Part shown: one piece after another, positions 1-8,364 of the stretch
Numbering within the stretch: position 1 is the stretch's first letter
Layout: every line of letters starts with the position of its first letter
Source of the DNA: Archangiaceae bacterium
Lineage (GTDB): Bacteria; Myxococcota; Myxococcia; Myxococcales; Myxococcaceae
Assembly (NCBI GenBank): GCA_016879935.1
Contig: JAACJQ010000227.1
Location: 1-64,000 of the forward strand
Direction of reading: 5' to 3'
Length of the DNA stretch: 64,000 bases
Position numbers and translations under genes: made by a program
The notes under the pieces: generated by a model
Databases searched by the model: none
What the model was told of the DNA's origin: nothing
Seen by the model: only the letters and a program-made list of their open reading frames with translations

Positions 1-566
1 AGGCGCGTGCGAATCGAGGTCAGGTTGTCGATCGAGAACGTCAGCAGCGTGAAGGAGCGGCCGTAGCGGCGGGCCTTGTAGATCTCCTTCGTCGCGTAGT
101 CGGTGAAGTAGCTGAGCGTGTACGCGCCGGTCTCACGGTCGCGCAGGCCCTGTCGCTGCAGCAACGCGAAGCGCGCCGCCGTCTTCAGCGACGACGCGGC
201 GAACGCACCGAAGCGCTGCGTGTCGGCCACGAACGAATCAGAGAAGGTGCCGTTGAGCGAATCGCCGAGCTGAACGAGGCCTTGAATCTCGCCGGCTGAC
301 GTCACGAGCGGCACGAGAAACGAGGCGCCCGCGAGCCACGGGTTCGCCTGCACCAGCGTCGGGTCGACGATGTCGGGCAAGGCCGTGCGATCGATCAGCC
401 CACGCCACGCGCGGAGCCGAAGACCGCTTCGTTCACCCGCCACCCACAGCGCGCCCGACTGCGCCCCACAGTGCTCGCAGAGTTCCTGAAGAATGCGCTC
501 CTGCAGCATCTCGATGTCGTTGAGCCCGACGATCGCGAGCGCCCGATCTTCGATCGCCACGCTCAT
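1..566 (-). CDS. GAF and GGDEF-like signalling protein, 5' part only (cut by window start)
   Basis: An open frame reads leftwards from an ATG at 566 and runs off the window after about 188 codons. Its ATG overlaps the TGA of dapF (ATGA), so the two are probably co-translated. Residues from about 15 to 140 look like a GAF sensor domain (CGAQSGALWVAGE, then FLVPLVTSAGEIQGLVQLGD). After it comes RDRETGAYTLSYFTDY, which resembles the opening of a GGDEF diguanylate-cyclase domain (D-x-LTGxxNRRxF), followed by YGRSFTLLTFSID, the usual next strand. The GG(D/E)EF signature itself would lie outside the window, so catalytic competence cannot be judged. The domain assignment is by motif recognition only; a degenerate, non-catalytic GGDEF is equally possible. 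Confidence 0.6.
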   Translation of the reverse strand, partial: MSVAIEDRALAIVGLNDIEMLQERILQELCEHCGAQSGALWVAGERSGLRLRAWRGLIDRTALPDIVDPTLVQANPWLAGASFLVPLVTSAGEIQGLVQLGDSLNGTFSDSFVADTQRFGAFAASSLKTAARFALLQRQGLRDRETGAYTLSYFTDYATKEIYKARRYGRSFTLLTFSIDNLTSIRTR

Positions 567-1375
567 GGCACCGTTCCCGAATAGACGAAGCGCACTGGCC
601 CGCGGAGCCAGACCTGCGAGAGATCGCGCGCCACCTTGATGTCGAGCACCCCGCCCGGCAGCTCCACCGGAACCCACTCGTCGAAGGGGCTGCGGCCGTC
701 GAGCGCCGAGGCCACCACCGTCGCGCAGGCGCCTGTTCCACAGGCGAGCGTGATGCCGACGCCGCGCTCCCAGACGGTGACCCGCAGCCCGCCCGCCGCG
801 CGCTTCTCGACGAACTCGACGTTGGTGCGATTGGGAAAGAGTGGATGGTGCTCGAGGCCGGAGCCGAGGCGCTCGGCTTCCGACGGAGGCACGTCGAGCA
901 ACACGAGGTGCGGGTTGCCCATGCTCACGGCCGTGCCGATGAGCCCCTCGATCGGCTGGCGCACGAACGGGCCACCATGCGGGAGGATCGGCTCCTTCAG
1001 CCGGGCCGGGCCCATCGCCACCGTGACGCGATCGACCTGCCCCTCACGCCACTCGATGTCGGAGGCGAGCAGGCCGGCGCCAGTCGCGATCGCGATGCGC
1101 TGGGGGCGTTCAGCCGAATTCTCGGCCACGTGCTTGACGACGCAGCGCAGCCCATTGCCACACATCTCGGCGATCGAGCCGTCGGCGTTGTGCACCACCA
1201 TGCGGCCTTCGGTGCCGGGCTCTGGCAACACCACCAGCACGCCATCGGCGCCGATGCCGAAGTGCCGATCGCAGAGCTTGCGGCTCAGGTCGGCATCGAT
1301 GTCGAGGCCCGACGAACGGCGATCGAGCACGACGAAGTCGTTGCCCAGGCCGTGGTACTTGAAGAAGCGCTCCAC
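563..1375 (-). CDS. dapF: Diaminopimelate epimerase
   Basis: DapF interconverts LL- and meso-diaminopimelate in the cytoplasm, the step before lysine and peptidoglycan precursor synthesis. The 270-residue product matches the usual family length. It opens with FFKYHGLGNDFVVLD, the classic N-terminal motif. It carries both catalytic cysteines of this PLP-independent two-base enzyme: Cys72 in MCGNGLRC and Cys212 in ACGTGACAT. The start is a GTG at 1375; I see no good ATG alternative in frame. The next gene begins inside its stop codon. No other lysine gene is adjacent, which is common for dapF. Confidence 0.97.
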   Translation of the reverse strand: MERFFKYHGLGNDFVVLDRRSSGLDIDADLSRKLCDRHFGIGADGVLVVLPEPGTEGRMVVHNADGSIAEMCGNGLRCVVKHVAENSAERPQRIAIATGAGLLASDIEWREGQVDRVTVAMGPARLKEPILPHGGPFVRQPIEGLIGTAVSMGNPHLVLLDVPPSEAERLGSGLEHHPLFPNRTNVEFVEKRAAGGLRVTVWERGVGITLACGTGACATVVASALDGRSPFDEWVPVELPGGVLDIKVARDLSQVWLRGPVRFVYSGTVP

Positions 1376-1440
1376 GGGGGAAGCTCATAGTCAGCACCCG
1401 CCGCTGACGCGAGGAGCTTCCCCCACCCGTCACACCGGGC

Positions 1441-4400
1441 TCACAACACCGTGATGGCGCGAATCGGCGAGAGGTTGTTGGTCTCGCTCAGCTCCTGCAG
1501 GCTCTGGTTGAGGTCGACCACCACCGCCGTGAAGAACGAGCCACGCGCTCCACCCGGCGTGAAGGCGTTCACGGTGTACGACCGGGTCGCGCACGCGCCA
1601 GGAGCGAGCGAGAAGAACAGGTCGCCAATCGCGGGCAGCAGCACGTCGTTCGCACCAACCGGGTTCGCCGTCGAGAAGGCCGTGTCGCTCGAGATCATGA
1701 ACGAGATGTCGCCTGCGGCCGGAGCATTGCCACGGTTGCAGACGGTGACGTTCGACGCGAACGCGGCTCCGAACGCGACCGAGGCGGGAGCGGTGGCGCT
1801 CGAGACCACGAGGTCGGGCGCACGGCCGAGCTGGAACGAGCGCGTCAGGAGGTTGTTCGTCTCGCGCAGCTCAATCACCGAGCTGAAGGGGTCGGCAACG
1901 GCGGCGATGAAGAACGGCGTCGTCAGCGAGCCCGGCGGAGGCGGAGGAGCGCTCACGTTCATCGTCGCCTGCACCGTCTGCGTGAGGCACTGGTTCGCCG
2001 TGAGGCTGAAGAACGCGCCGGGCACCTGGGTGTCACCGGGCAACGAGATCGCCGAGTCGTTCGAGAGCACGAGATCGACCTGCGCTCCACCCGTCGCCGT
2101 GCCGCGGTTGCAGACGGTGATCGACGCCGTGAACGGCTCGAACGGCGCAATGACGGTGGGAACGACGATCGACGTCACCGTGAAGTCGGGCGCGCTGCCG
2201 ATGGCGATCGAGAAGGCAGGGCTCGTGTTGTTCGTCTCGACGAACTCCTGAACGAGGTTGCGCGGGTCGGCCACGGCGTTGAGGTTGAAGAGCAGCTGGC
2301 CGGGCACGACCGCATTCGCGACGCCCGACACGCCGACGGTGCCGCACTGGTTCGCGTTCAGCATCGGCGTCGGCGCCTGACCGACCGGCATCGAGGTGGC
2401 GCCCGACGAGAGACGAAGCTCGACCTCGGTCGACGCGGCGATCGTTCCCCGGTTGCAGACCGAGACCGTGGCGATGAACGGAGCGCCCGGCAGCACCGCC
2501 GCGGGAGCCGAGACGCCGGTGACCTGAAAGTCAGCCAGCGTTCCCACGCCCATCGGCGTCGTCGCCGCGAGCTGGTTGTTGGCCTCGTTGAACTCGGTCA
2601 CGGTATTCGTCGAGTCGAGCACGATCCCCACGAACGGCGCGAGGACCCCGGGCGGCGGGTTCGCCTGGGCGGTGAAGGACTGCGACACGCAGCGCCCAGC
2701 GAGGAGCGAGACCGAGAACGAGCCCACCACCGAGTTCGTCGGCGAGAAGAGGTCGGGAGAGAGAGTGCGTGACGAAGCGAGCACCACGAACGCTTGAACG
2801 ACTCCGTCGACCGTGCCGTTGTTGCAGAGCACCGTGCTGCCGGTGAACGCGGCACCAGGGAGCGCACTGGCGGGCGAGGAAACAGAGCTGACCGTGAAGT
2901 CAGGCAACGACCCGACGTCGAAGCGGCTGGCCGGGCTGGCGTTGTTGGTGGTGATCAACTCGAAGCCACCACGCGTCGCGACCGCTCCGATGAACCACGT
3001 GCCGGCCGCCGGCGCGAACGCGTTGACGCTCGAGGTGACGCACTGGCTCGGCGTGAGCGTGAGGCGCGACACCGCGCCGAGGAAGAAGTCCTGCGGGAGC
3101 GCGAAGGTGGTGTCGGTCGAGGCCATCACTTCGACGTCGGTCGCCGCCGTCACGTTGCCGCGGTTACACGTCGTCACCGAGACGGTGAACGAAGCACCAG
3201 GCAGAACCGCGACCGGTCCCTTCGCCGACGTCACGACGAAGTCGGGGCCCTGCCCCACCGCGATCGCCTGCACCGAGCTCGTGTTGTTCGCTTCGTTCGT
3301 CTCGACGACGTTCCCGAAGCTGTCGACCATGGCGCCGAGGAACACTGCAGGTTGCGTCGCGCCAGGAGGCGTTGCTGCGTTCGCCTGAATCGTGACGGGC
3401 TTGCACTCTCCGGCGAGCAGCGAAACCGGGGCGCCACCGACGAAGAGATCGGCGGGGCCGTTGCGCGGCGAGGTGATGACGTTGTCAGCCGAGAGGAAGA
3501 GCTCGACCGAGGTCGACCCTCCAACGGTGCCGAGGTTGCAGACGTTGAGCTGCGTGGTGAACGACGCTCCAGGCGCGACGATCGCAGGCGCGCTGGTGAT
3601 CGTGACGGTGAAGTCGGGGCCAACCGAAGGCGCGGTCGTGAACGCAACCGGTGCCGAGGTGATGGGCCCGGTCGCGCTGGTGCCAACCGCGGTCAGGGTG
3701 TGCGGGCCGGGCGGAACACTGTCGGCACTGAAGGGAGCCGTGAACGGGGCCGGCACCGGCGGCGAGACGGGCGAACCGTCGACGAGGAACTGCACGGAGG
3801 CAACGCCGGTCGCCGATGCGGTGAGCGTCGACGGCCCTCGGAGCGTGGCGCCCGCGGCTGGCGAGGTGATGGTGACCGAGGCGGCTGACGTCGGAACGCG
3901 GCAGAGCACGGCGAGCAGCGACTCCGAGCGCACCGAGAGATCGTTGAAGGTGCGCGGCGTGCCGGTCACGCGATCGGGAACCACCGTGCCCGTGAGGAAG
4001 CCTGACAGCTGCGCGACCTGCCCTGCGTTGCGGGGCGCGACGTGCAGGAACGCGGTGTTCGTGTCACCCGCGTGGCAGCCGTTGCAGGTGTTCACCGAGA
4101 AGTGAAACCGGGCGTCGGGGTTCGTGATGCCGGGCGCGTTCCAGAAGTGACCCGGGTTCGTGAGCGCCGAGCCCGCGAGGAAGGGAACTCCGTTGAACGT
4201 CGCAGGCACCAGGTGCGTGTCGGTGAGCAGCGCGGCGGTGTTGGTGTTGATGAACTGGGCGAGGTTCGACGAGTTGTTGAGCGGCAGATCGGTGGTCTGC
4301 GCGACCGGCACCTGCACCAACTGGCCGGTCGCGTTCAGGTTGAACTCACGCATCTCCCACGGCGCGGTCAGCGCGATCTCGTTGCTGCGAACCTGGTTGA

Positions 4401-5163
4401 TGGCGCTGCCATTGGGGCGCGTGGGCGAGGCGTTCGGGCCGGCGAAGCGGTTGGTGATCGCCTCGAGCGCGGTGTTGAACGCGGGGCTCCCGACCGGGAG
4501 CGTTCCGAGCGCGTGCCAGTCGGCGGCCCAACGATCGACGTCGGCCTGCGTGGTGGCCGGCAGGTTGAACTCAAGAATCACCGTGAACTGCAGCTGCGAG
4601 CCACCGGCGCCGAGCACGCCGAAGACGAAGCGGCCCTCACCCGCCGAGCCGCGCGAGAGGTTGCGCAGATCCATTCGGTTCACGATCGCAAGCAGCCGGA
4701 AGGGAGCGCGCGTGAGGTCGAGCCGCGTGCCTCCGCTCGCCGCGAGCCAGGGCTGCGTGACGACCGTGTTCATCGGGCGCGGCGCGACGTTGAGGCCGTT
4801 CACCAAACGCGGCGAGTCCCACTGCGCGAGCCAGTTGCGCACGAAGAGCTCGGGGTCGTTCGGGCCGGCCATCGTCGTCATGAGCCGGCCGAAGTGCCAC
4901 GCACCGTCGGAGGGGTTGGCGAGGTTGCCGCTCCAGTTCGTGCGGAGCGGGTCTTCGACGACGGCCAGGTTGCGGATCATCAGCTCGGCGTCCGCGTTCA
5001 CCGTGATCGGGCACTGGCCACCGTCGGGCAGCGTCAGCGCCTGCTGAGACCGCGAGCGAAACTGGTTCACGGCCCCGCCCGGCTCTCCCGGACGTTCGAG
5101 CGACGACTCTCCCGTGCACGCGAAGACCATCAGACTCGACATCACCAGCGCTGCGACTCGCAT
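1441..5163 (-). CDS. Large secreted lipoprotein: N-terminal domain with CNGCH motif, Ig-like domain and six CARDB repeats
   Basis: The ATG at 5163 follows a GAGG ribosome site by seven bases and opens a lipoprotein signal peptide ending in MVFAC; a TTG 18 bases upstream is less likely. The mature protein of about 1225 residues has three parts. The first 400 residues are a domain I do not recognise; it ends with CNGCH at about residue 360, a single c-type-haem-like motif. Next is a short Ig-like segment (VTITSPAAGATL). Then come six CARDB-like repeats of about 115 residues, each starting near (P/A)DF-V and containing a V-x-VCNRG-type strand with a conserved Cys. CARDB domains are cell-adhesion or matrix modules in bacterial surface proteins. 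An outer-membrane surface role is therefore inferred; haem binding is uncertain. Confidence 0.75.
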   Translation of the reverse strand: MRVAALVMSSLMVFACTGESSLERPGEPGGAVNQFRSRSQQALTLPDGGQCPITVNADAELMIRNLAVVEDPLRTNWSGNLANPSDGAWHFGRLMTTMAGPNDPELFVRNWLAQWDSPRLVNGLNVAPRPMNTVVTQPWLAASGGTRLDLTRAPFRLLAIVNRMDLRNLSRGSAGEGRFVFGVLGAGGSQLQFTVILEFNLPATTQADVDRWAADWHALGTLPVGSPAFNTALEAITNRFAGPNASPTRPNGSAINQVRSNEIALTAPWEMREFNLNATGQLVQVPVAQTTDLPLNNSSNLAQFINTNTAALLTDTHLVPATFNGVPFLAGSALTNPGHFWNAPGITNPDARFHFSVNTCNGCHAGDTNTAFLHVAPRNAGQVAQLSGFLTGTVVPDRVTGTPRTFNDLSVRSESLLAVLCRVPTSAASVTITSPAAGATLRGPSTLTASATGVASVQFLVDGSPVSPPVPAPFTAPFSADSVPPGPHTLTAVGTSATGPITSAPVAFTTAPSVGPDFTVTITSAPAIVAPGASFTTQLNVCNLGTVGGSTSVELFLSADNVITSPRNGPADLFVGGAPVSLLAGECKPVTIQANAATPPGATQPAVFLGAMVDSFGNVVETNEANNTSSVQAIAVGQGPDFVVTSAKGPVAVLPGASFTVSVTTCNRGNVTAATDVEVMASTDTTFALPQDFFLGAVSRLTLTPSQCVTSSVNAFAPAAGTWFIGAVATRGGFELITTNNASPASRFDVGSLPDFTVSSVSSPASALPGAAFTGSTVLCNNGTVDGVVQAFVVLASSRTLSPDLFSPTNSVVGSFSVSLLAGRCVSQSFTAQANPPPGVLAPFVGIVLDSTNTVTEFNEANNQLAATTPMGVGTLADFQVTGVSAPAAVLPGAPFIATVSVCNRGTIAASTEVELRLSSGATSMPVGQAPTPMLNANQCGTVGVSGVANAVVPGQLLFNLNAVADPRNLVQEFVETNNTSPAFSIAIGSAPDFTVTSIVVPTVIAPFEPFTASITVCNRGTATGGAQVDLVLSNDSAISLPGDTQVPGAFFSLTANQCLTQTVQATMNVSAPPPPPGSLTTPFFIAAVADPFSSVIELRETNNLLTRSFQLGRAPDLVVSSATAPASVAFGAAFASNVTVCNRGNAPAAGDISFMISSDTAFSTANPVGANDVLLPAIGDLFFSLAPGACATRSYTVNAFTPGGARGSFFTAVVVDLNQSLQELSETNNLSPIRAITVL

Positions 5164-5358
5164 CGGCCAACCTCGGGGCAAGAGTTGGCGTCGCCGTCAG
5201 CACGCGCGATGCCAACGACGCGGTGTTGCGATTTGGCGCGGTTGCCCACTCGAAGTGTCAGGTGAATGGAGCACACCGCTCCGTCACACAGGCTCAACCC
5301 TTCGAGAGCATTGAAGAAGGGGGCGAGCCTGAGGCACTCAGCGCTGAGCCTGACAGAC

Positions 5359-6690
5359 TCACCGCTCGTGCTTCCGGAGCAGTCGCTTGAAGTACATGCG
5401 ATCGATGCCGGCGGCGGCAGCGGCGCGCGTGAAGTTGCCCTCGTGCTTCTCGAGCATGCCTTTCACGTAGGTGGCTTCGAAGTGATCGACCAGGCGTTCA
5501 CGCTGCTCGACGAAGGGGCGATCGAGCGAGACCGGCACGGGAATCGGAGCGGCGTGCTCGAGCGCGTCGGGGTGCGGCTCGCCTGAGAGGGCCAGCGCTC
5601 GCTCCACCGCGTTGCGCAGCTCGCGCACGTTGCCGCGCCAGGGGTGGTGCTTCGCCGTCATCCACGGCTCCATCTGCACCACCGCGAGGGCCACCCGGGC
5701 GCGCCGTTCGTCGGCTCCGGTCTGCTGGCGCACGAGGTGATCGACGAGAATCGGGAGATCGTCGAGGCGCTCGCGCAGCGGTGGAATGCGCAGGCGAACG
5801 ACGGCGAGGCGGAAGTAGAGATCTTCGCGGAAGCTGCCGGCGTTGGTCTCGCGGAGCAGATCGCGGTTCGTCGCGGCGACGATGCGAATGTCGACGGGAA
5901 TGGGCTCGAAGCCACCGACTCGGCGAATGACGCGCGTCTCGAGCGCACGCAAGAGCCGCGGCTGCAGCTCGAGCGGGAGCTCGCCGATCTCGTCCAGGAA
6001 GAGTGTTCCTCCATTGGCGGCTTCGAAGACGCCGATCTTCTTGTCGACCGCGCCGGTGAAGGAGCCACGTTCGTGGCCGAAGAGTGCGCTCTCGATGAGA
6101 TTGGGAGCGACCGACGCGCAGTCGAAGACGATGAAGGGCGCTTCTTTTCGCGGAGACGCGTCGTGTACCGAGCGGGCGAGCAGCTCTTTGCCGCACCCGC
6201 TCTCGGCCTCGACGAGCAGCGTGGCGTTGGTGGGCGCGACGCGCGTGAGCTCGCGGAAGAGCGCGCGCATGGGAGCGCTGGCGCCGACGAGCTCACCGAA
6301 GCGGGCCTCGGGGGCCGGGAGCAGTTCTTCTCTCGCGGCCTCGATGGTGATCGAGGTGCCTCCGAGCGTGGCGGTCATGCCGGGCTCGAGCAGCGCTTCG
6401 GTGATTCGTACGCCGTTGATGGTGGTGCCGTTGGTGCTGCCGAGATCGCGCACGAGCACGCCGTGACTGGTGGCGCGAAGTTCGGCGTGGGCGCGGCTCG
6501 CGGTGGAGTCCGAGAGGAGGAGATCGCTCTCGGGGTGCGTTCCGACGCGCAGGGTGGAGTCGCGAAGCTCGACGCGGCGAACGCCCCCGCCCGGGTCGCG
6601 CACGACGAGCGTGACGATCTGCAGCTGGATGACGCGGACGTACTTCTGGACCTTGTCGGTTCGGCGGAAGTCGGAGTCGTCGCTCGTCAT
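5359..6690 (-). CDS. FHA-domain sigma-54-dependent transcriptional activator
   Basis: This is a bacterial enhancer-binding protein of 443 residues. An FHA phosphothreonine-binding domain lies at about 20-110 (SRAHAEL, LGSTNGTTING). A sigma-54 AAA+ domain follows at about 125-350, with Walker A ESGCGKE, Walker B GTLFLDEIGEL, the R-finger region and GSFTGA in place of the sigma-54-contacting GAFTGA. A Fis-type helix-turn-helix sits at the C-terminus (NFTRAAAAAGIDRMYFKRLL). I chose the ATG at 6690 because it gives a clean start 56 bases after the upstream GyrB-like gene; a longer frame to 6828 would overlap that gene. FHA-linked activators replace the usual receiver domain and are a myxobacterial speciality, signalling through Ser/Thr kinases. 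Its target promoters are not visible here. Confidence 0.88.
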   Translation of the reverse strand: MTSDDSDFRRTDKVQKYVRVIQLQIVTLVVRDPGGGVRRVELRDSTLRVGTHPESDLLLSDSTASRAHAELRATSHGVLVRDLGSTNGTTINGVRITEALLEPGMTATLGGTSITIEAAREELLPAPEARFGELVGASAPMRALFRELTRVAPTNATLLVEAESGCGKELLARSVHDASPRKEAPFIVFDCASVAPNLIESALFGHERGSFTGAVDKKIGVFEAANGGTLFLDEIGELPLELQPRLLRALETRVIRRVGGFEPIPVDIRIVAATNRDLLRETNAGSFREDLYFRLAVVRLRIPPLRERLDDLPILVDHLVRQQTGADERRARVALAVVQMEPWMTAKHHPWRGNVRELRNAVERALALSGEPHPDALEHAAPIPVPVSLDRPFVEQRERLVDHFEATYVKGMLEKHEGNFTRAAAAAGIDRMYFKRLLRKHER

Positions 6691-6745
6691 CGGGCGGCGC
6701 GAAGGTACGCGGCTTCGTCGCAGGCCGACAACGGATTCCCGATCG

Positions 6746-7798
6746 TCACTTGTCGAGCCGCGACAGCGCCCCGAGCCAGGTGATGCGCAGATCGCTTTCT
6801 TTCGAGAGTTCGCTCGCGACGAAGTCACGAATCACCGGCTGGAGCTCTGGGACGGCGAGATGCGCTCTCGTCGGGCCTTCGAAACGTGGGTGCACCAGGA
6901 GCAGGTGCATGGCGCCAACGACCCGTGAGCCGAGCTTTCGCCACCGCGCGCCGAACGCCTTCGTGAGACCGGCTTCGAGGCCCTTCACGTCGTTGCCGGT
7001 CTCGAGCGTCGCCCTGAGATTCACCCACGACGCGAGCGAGTGGGAGCGCTTCTCTGCGCGGCGCTTCGTGAGGGCAACTGAGAAGGCGATCTGGACGTCG
7101 TCGATGCTCGTCTCGAAGGCAGCCAGCGACCCCGGCACGGTCTCCCCTGCCGTCTCGGTGACGAGGGCGTGAAGTCCGGTGGGCCGTGAGATGTCTTCGC
7201 CATTGAAACGCCAGCGAAGACGGGGCGTGAGAAACGCGAGCCGACGCACGTGATCCTCGAGGTGAACGGACTCGAAGGTCTCCTTCTCGAAGATCTGTGG
7301 GTCAGGAAGCAGGCGAACCTTCGTTCCACGTCGCTCGACCGAATCGATCAACTGCAGCTGCTCGACGAGCACGCCCCGTTCGAACGCGGCGCTCCACCGA
7401 TCGCCATCTCGAGAGGTCTCGACCTCGACGCGCGCAGACACCGCGCAAGAAGGACCCAGACCCACCCCGAGGCCACTCGGCGTCGCATGAACGTGAGCTC
7501 GCTCTCCGTCTGCGGTGGGCGTGTCGTGCTGGGTCGTGAAGATCGTCTCCAGCAACGGCGTGCCATTCGCATCTCGATCAATCCTGATGCCCGCACCGTC
7601 GTCGGTCACCGTGAGCCAGCCGTCATCGAGATCGACAGAGACGGTCGTGGCGCGGCCGAGCAGGTGTTGATCGATCGCGTTGCCGATCACCTCGAGCGCG
7701 AGGTGGCGCAAGCCGGAGCCTCCAGTGCTGAAGGCCCACATGCCTGGGTGAAGCCTGACCCGAGCGAGCGACTCCGCGATGACGCGATTGGTTGCCAT
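6746..7798 (-). CDS. GyrB-like ATPase-transducer protein without TOPRIM domain, paralogue A
   Basis: The 350-residue product resembles only the N-terminal half of DNA gyrase B: a GHKL ATPase domain plus transducer. The ATPase helix reads LEVIGNAIDQ, keeping the Glu, Asn and Asp of the GyrB site. The next motif is VTDDGAGI, then a lid-like SGLGVG. The transducer has HPRFEGPTRAHL, corresponding to GyrB PKFEGQTK, with Arg replacing the lysine that contacts ATP. MYIG at the N-terminus is replaced by HPGMW. There is no TOPRIM (EGDSA) region, so it cannot cleave DNA as a topoisomerase. The start ATG lies two bases after the restored stop codon of paralogue B, showing they were once translated as neighbours. 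Function unknown; the family call is confident. Confidence 0.72.
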   Translation of the reverse strand: MATNRVIAESLARVRLHPGMWAFSTGGSGLRHLALEVIGNAIDQHLLGRATTVSVDLDDGWLTVTDDGAGIRIDRDANGTPLLETIFTTQHDTPTADGERAHVHATPSGLGVGLGPSCAVSARVEVETSRDGDRWSAAFERGVLVEQLQLIDSVERRGTKVRLLPDPQIFEKETFESVHLEDHVRRLAFLTPRLRWRFNGEDISRPTGLHALVTETAGETVPGSLAAFETSIDDVQIAFSVALTKRRAEKRSHSLASWVNLRATLETGNDVKGLEAGLTKAFGARWRKLGSRVVGAMHLLLVHPRFEGPTRAHLAVPELQPVIRDFVASELSKESDLRITWLGALSRLDK

Positions 7799-7865
7799 GG
7801 CTATCGCGAGAGCAATTGCATCCACGTGACTCGCAGGTCGCTCGCTTTCGAGAGCTGGCTCGCGA

Positions 7866-7873
7866 CGAATTCG
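7866..7873. repeat. Left inversion boundary, palindrome CGAATTCG
   Basis: This is one of a pair of identical 8-bp palindromes flanking the inverted segment. To its left the minus strand encodes the native C-terminal tail of paralogue B; to its right the plus strand encodes the internal part of the same protein. Flanking bases do not extend the match to the other copy. Confidence 0.75.
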
Positions 7874-8358
7874 GTTCCGGCCCGATCCAGAAATCCTCGC
7901 GACGCCATTCGACGCGACGGAAATCGAAGACTCGGTTCGCCAGTTTGCGTACCTGTCACCGCGCCTGACGTGGCACTTCCAGAAGCAGGATGTCTCGAGG
8001 CCTCAGGGCCTGGTCTCGTTCATCGCAGACTCAGCCAAGGGCAAGCTCGAAGCAGGTTCGACCGGACTGTTCTCGGCCGAGCTCGACGGTGTCGGAATCT
8101 CGTTCGCGGTCGGGCTCTGTCAGCGCCAGCGGTCAGAGAAGGCCCGCATGGTCTCGTCATGGGTGAACCTGACTCCGACGAGGGAGGGCGGGTCTCACGA
8201 GAAGGGCCTGCTCGAAGGACTCACAGACGCGTTCCCCGCATGGCACGAACTCGAGTCCCGGTTCATCGGAGCGGTGCACGTTCTCCTCGCCGATCCCCGC
8301 TTCGAGGGACCGACGAAGTCGAGGCTGGCCGTTCCGATGACCAGACCGCTGGTGCGCG
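7868..8358. other. Inverted DNA segment of about 491 bp inside GyrB-like paralogue B
   Basis: The segment between the two GAATTC palindromes encodes the middle of the paralogue B transducer on the plus strand, opposite to its flanks. The left junction reads GCGACGAATTCGGTTCC and the right GTGCGCGAATTCGAAGG; the shared sequence is only the 8-bp palindrome. Reversal restores an uninterrupted reading frame of exactly 345 codons with no base lost or gained, so the rearrangement was conservative. The breakpoints coincide with the recognition palindrome GAATTC, which is also how a re-ligated restriction fragment would look. Biological inversion and a cloning or assembly artefact are therefore both possible. 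Confidence 0.8.
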
Positions 8359-8364
8359 AATTCG
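8357..8364. repeat. Right inversion boundary, palindrome CGAATTCG
   Basis: Second copy of the 8-bp palindrome. To its right the minus strand carries the in-frame N-terminal half of paralogue B (ending LRIR); to its left the plus strand ends with PLVREF, which continues in the tail found beyond the left palindrome. Confidence 0.75.

Noticed and set aside
2794-3888. A 364-codon Arg-rich plus-strand frame inside the CARDB lipoprotein gene
   Set aside because: Almost entirely Arg, Asp, Glu and Gly, typical of a shadow frame; the minus-strand gene has signal peptide and repeated domains.
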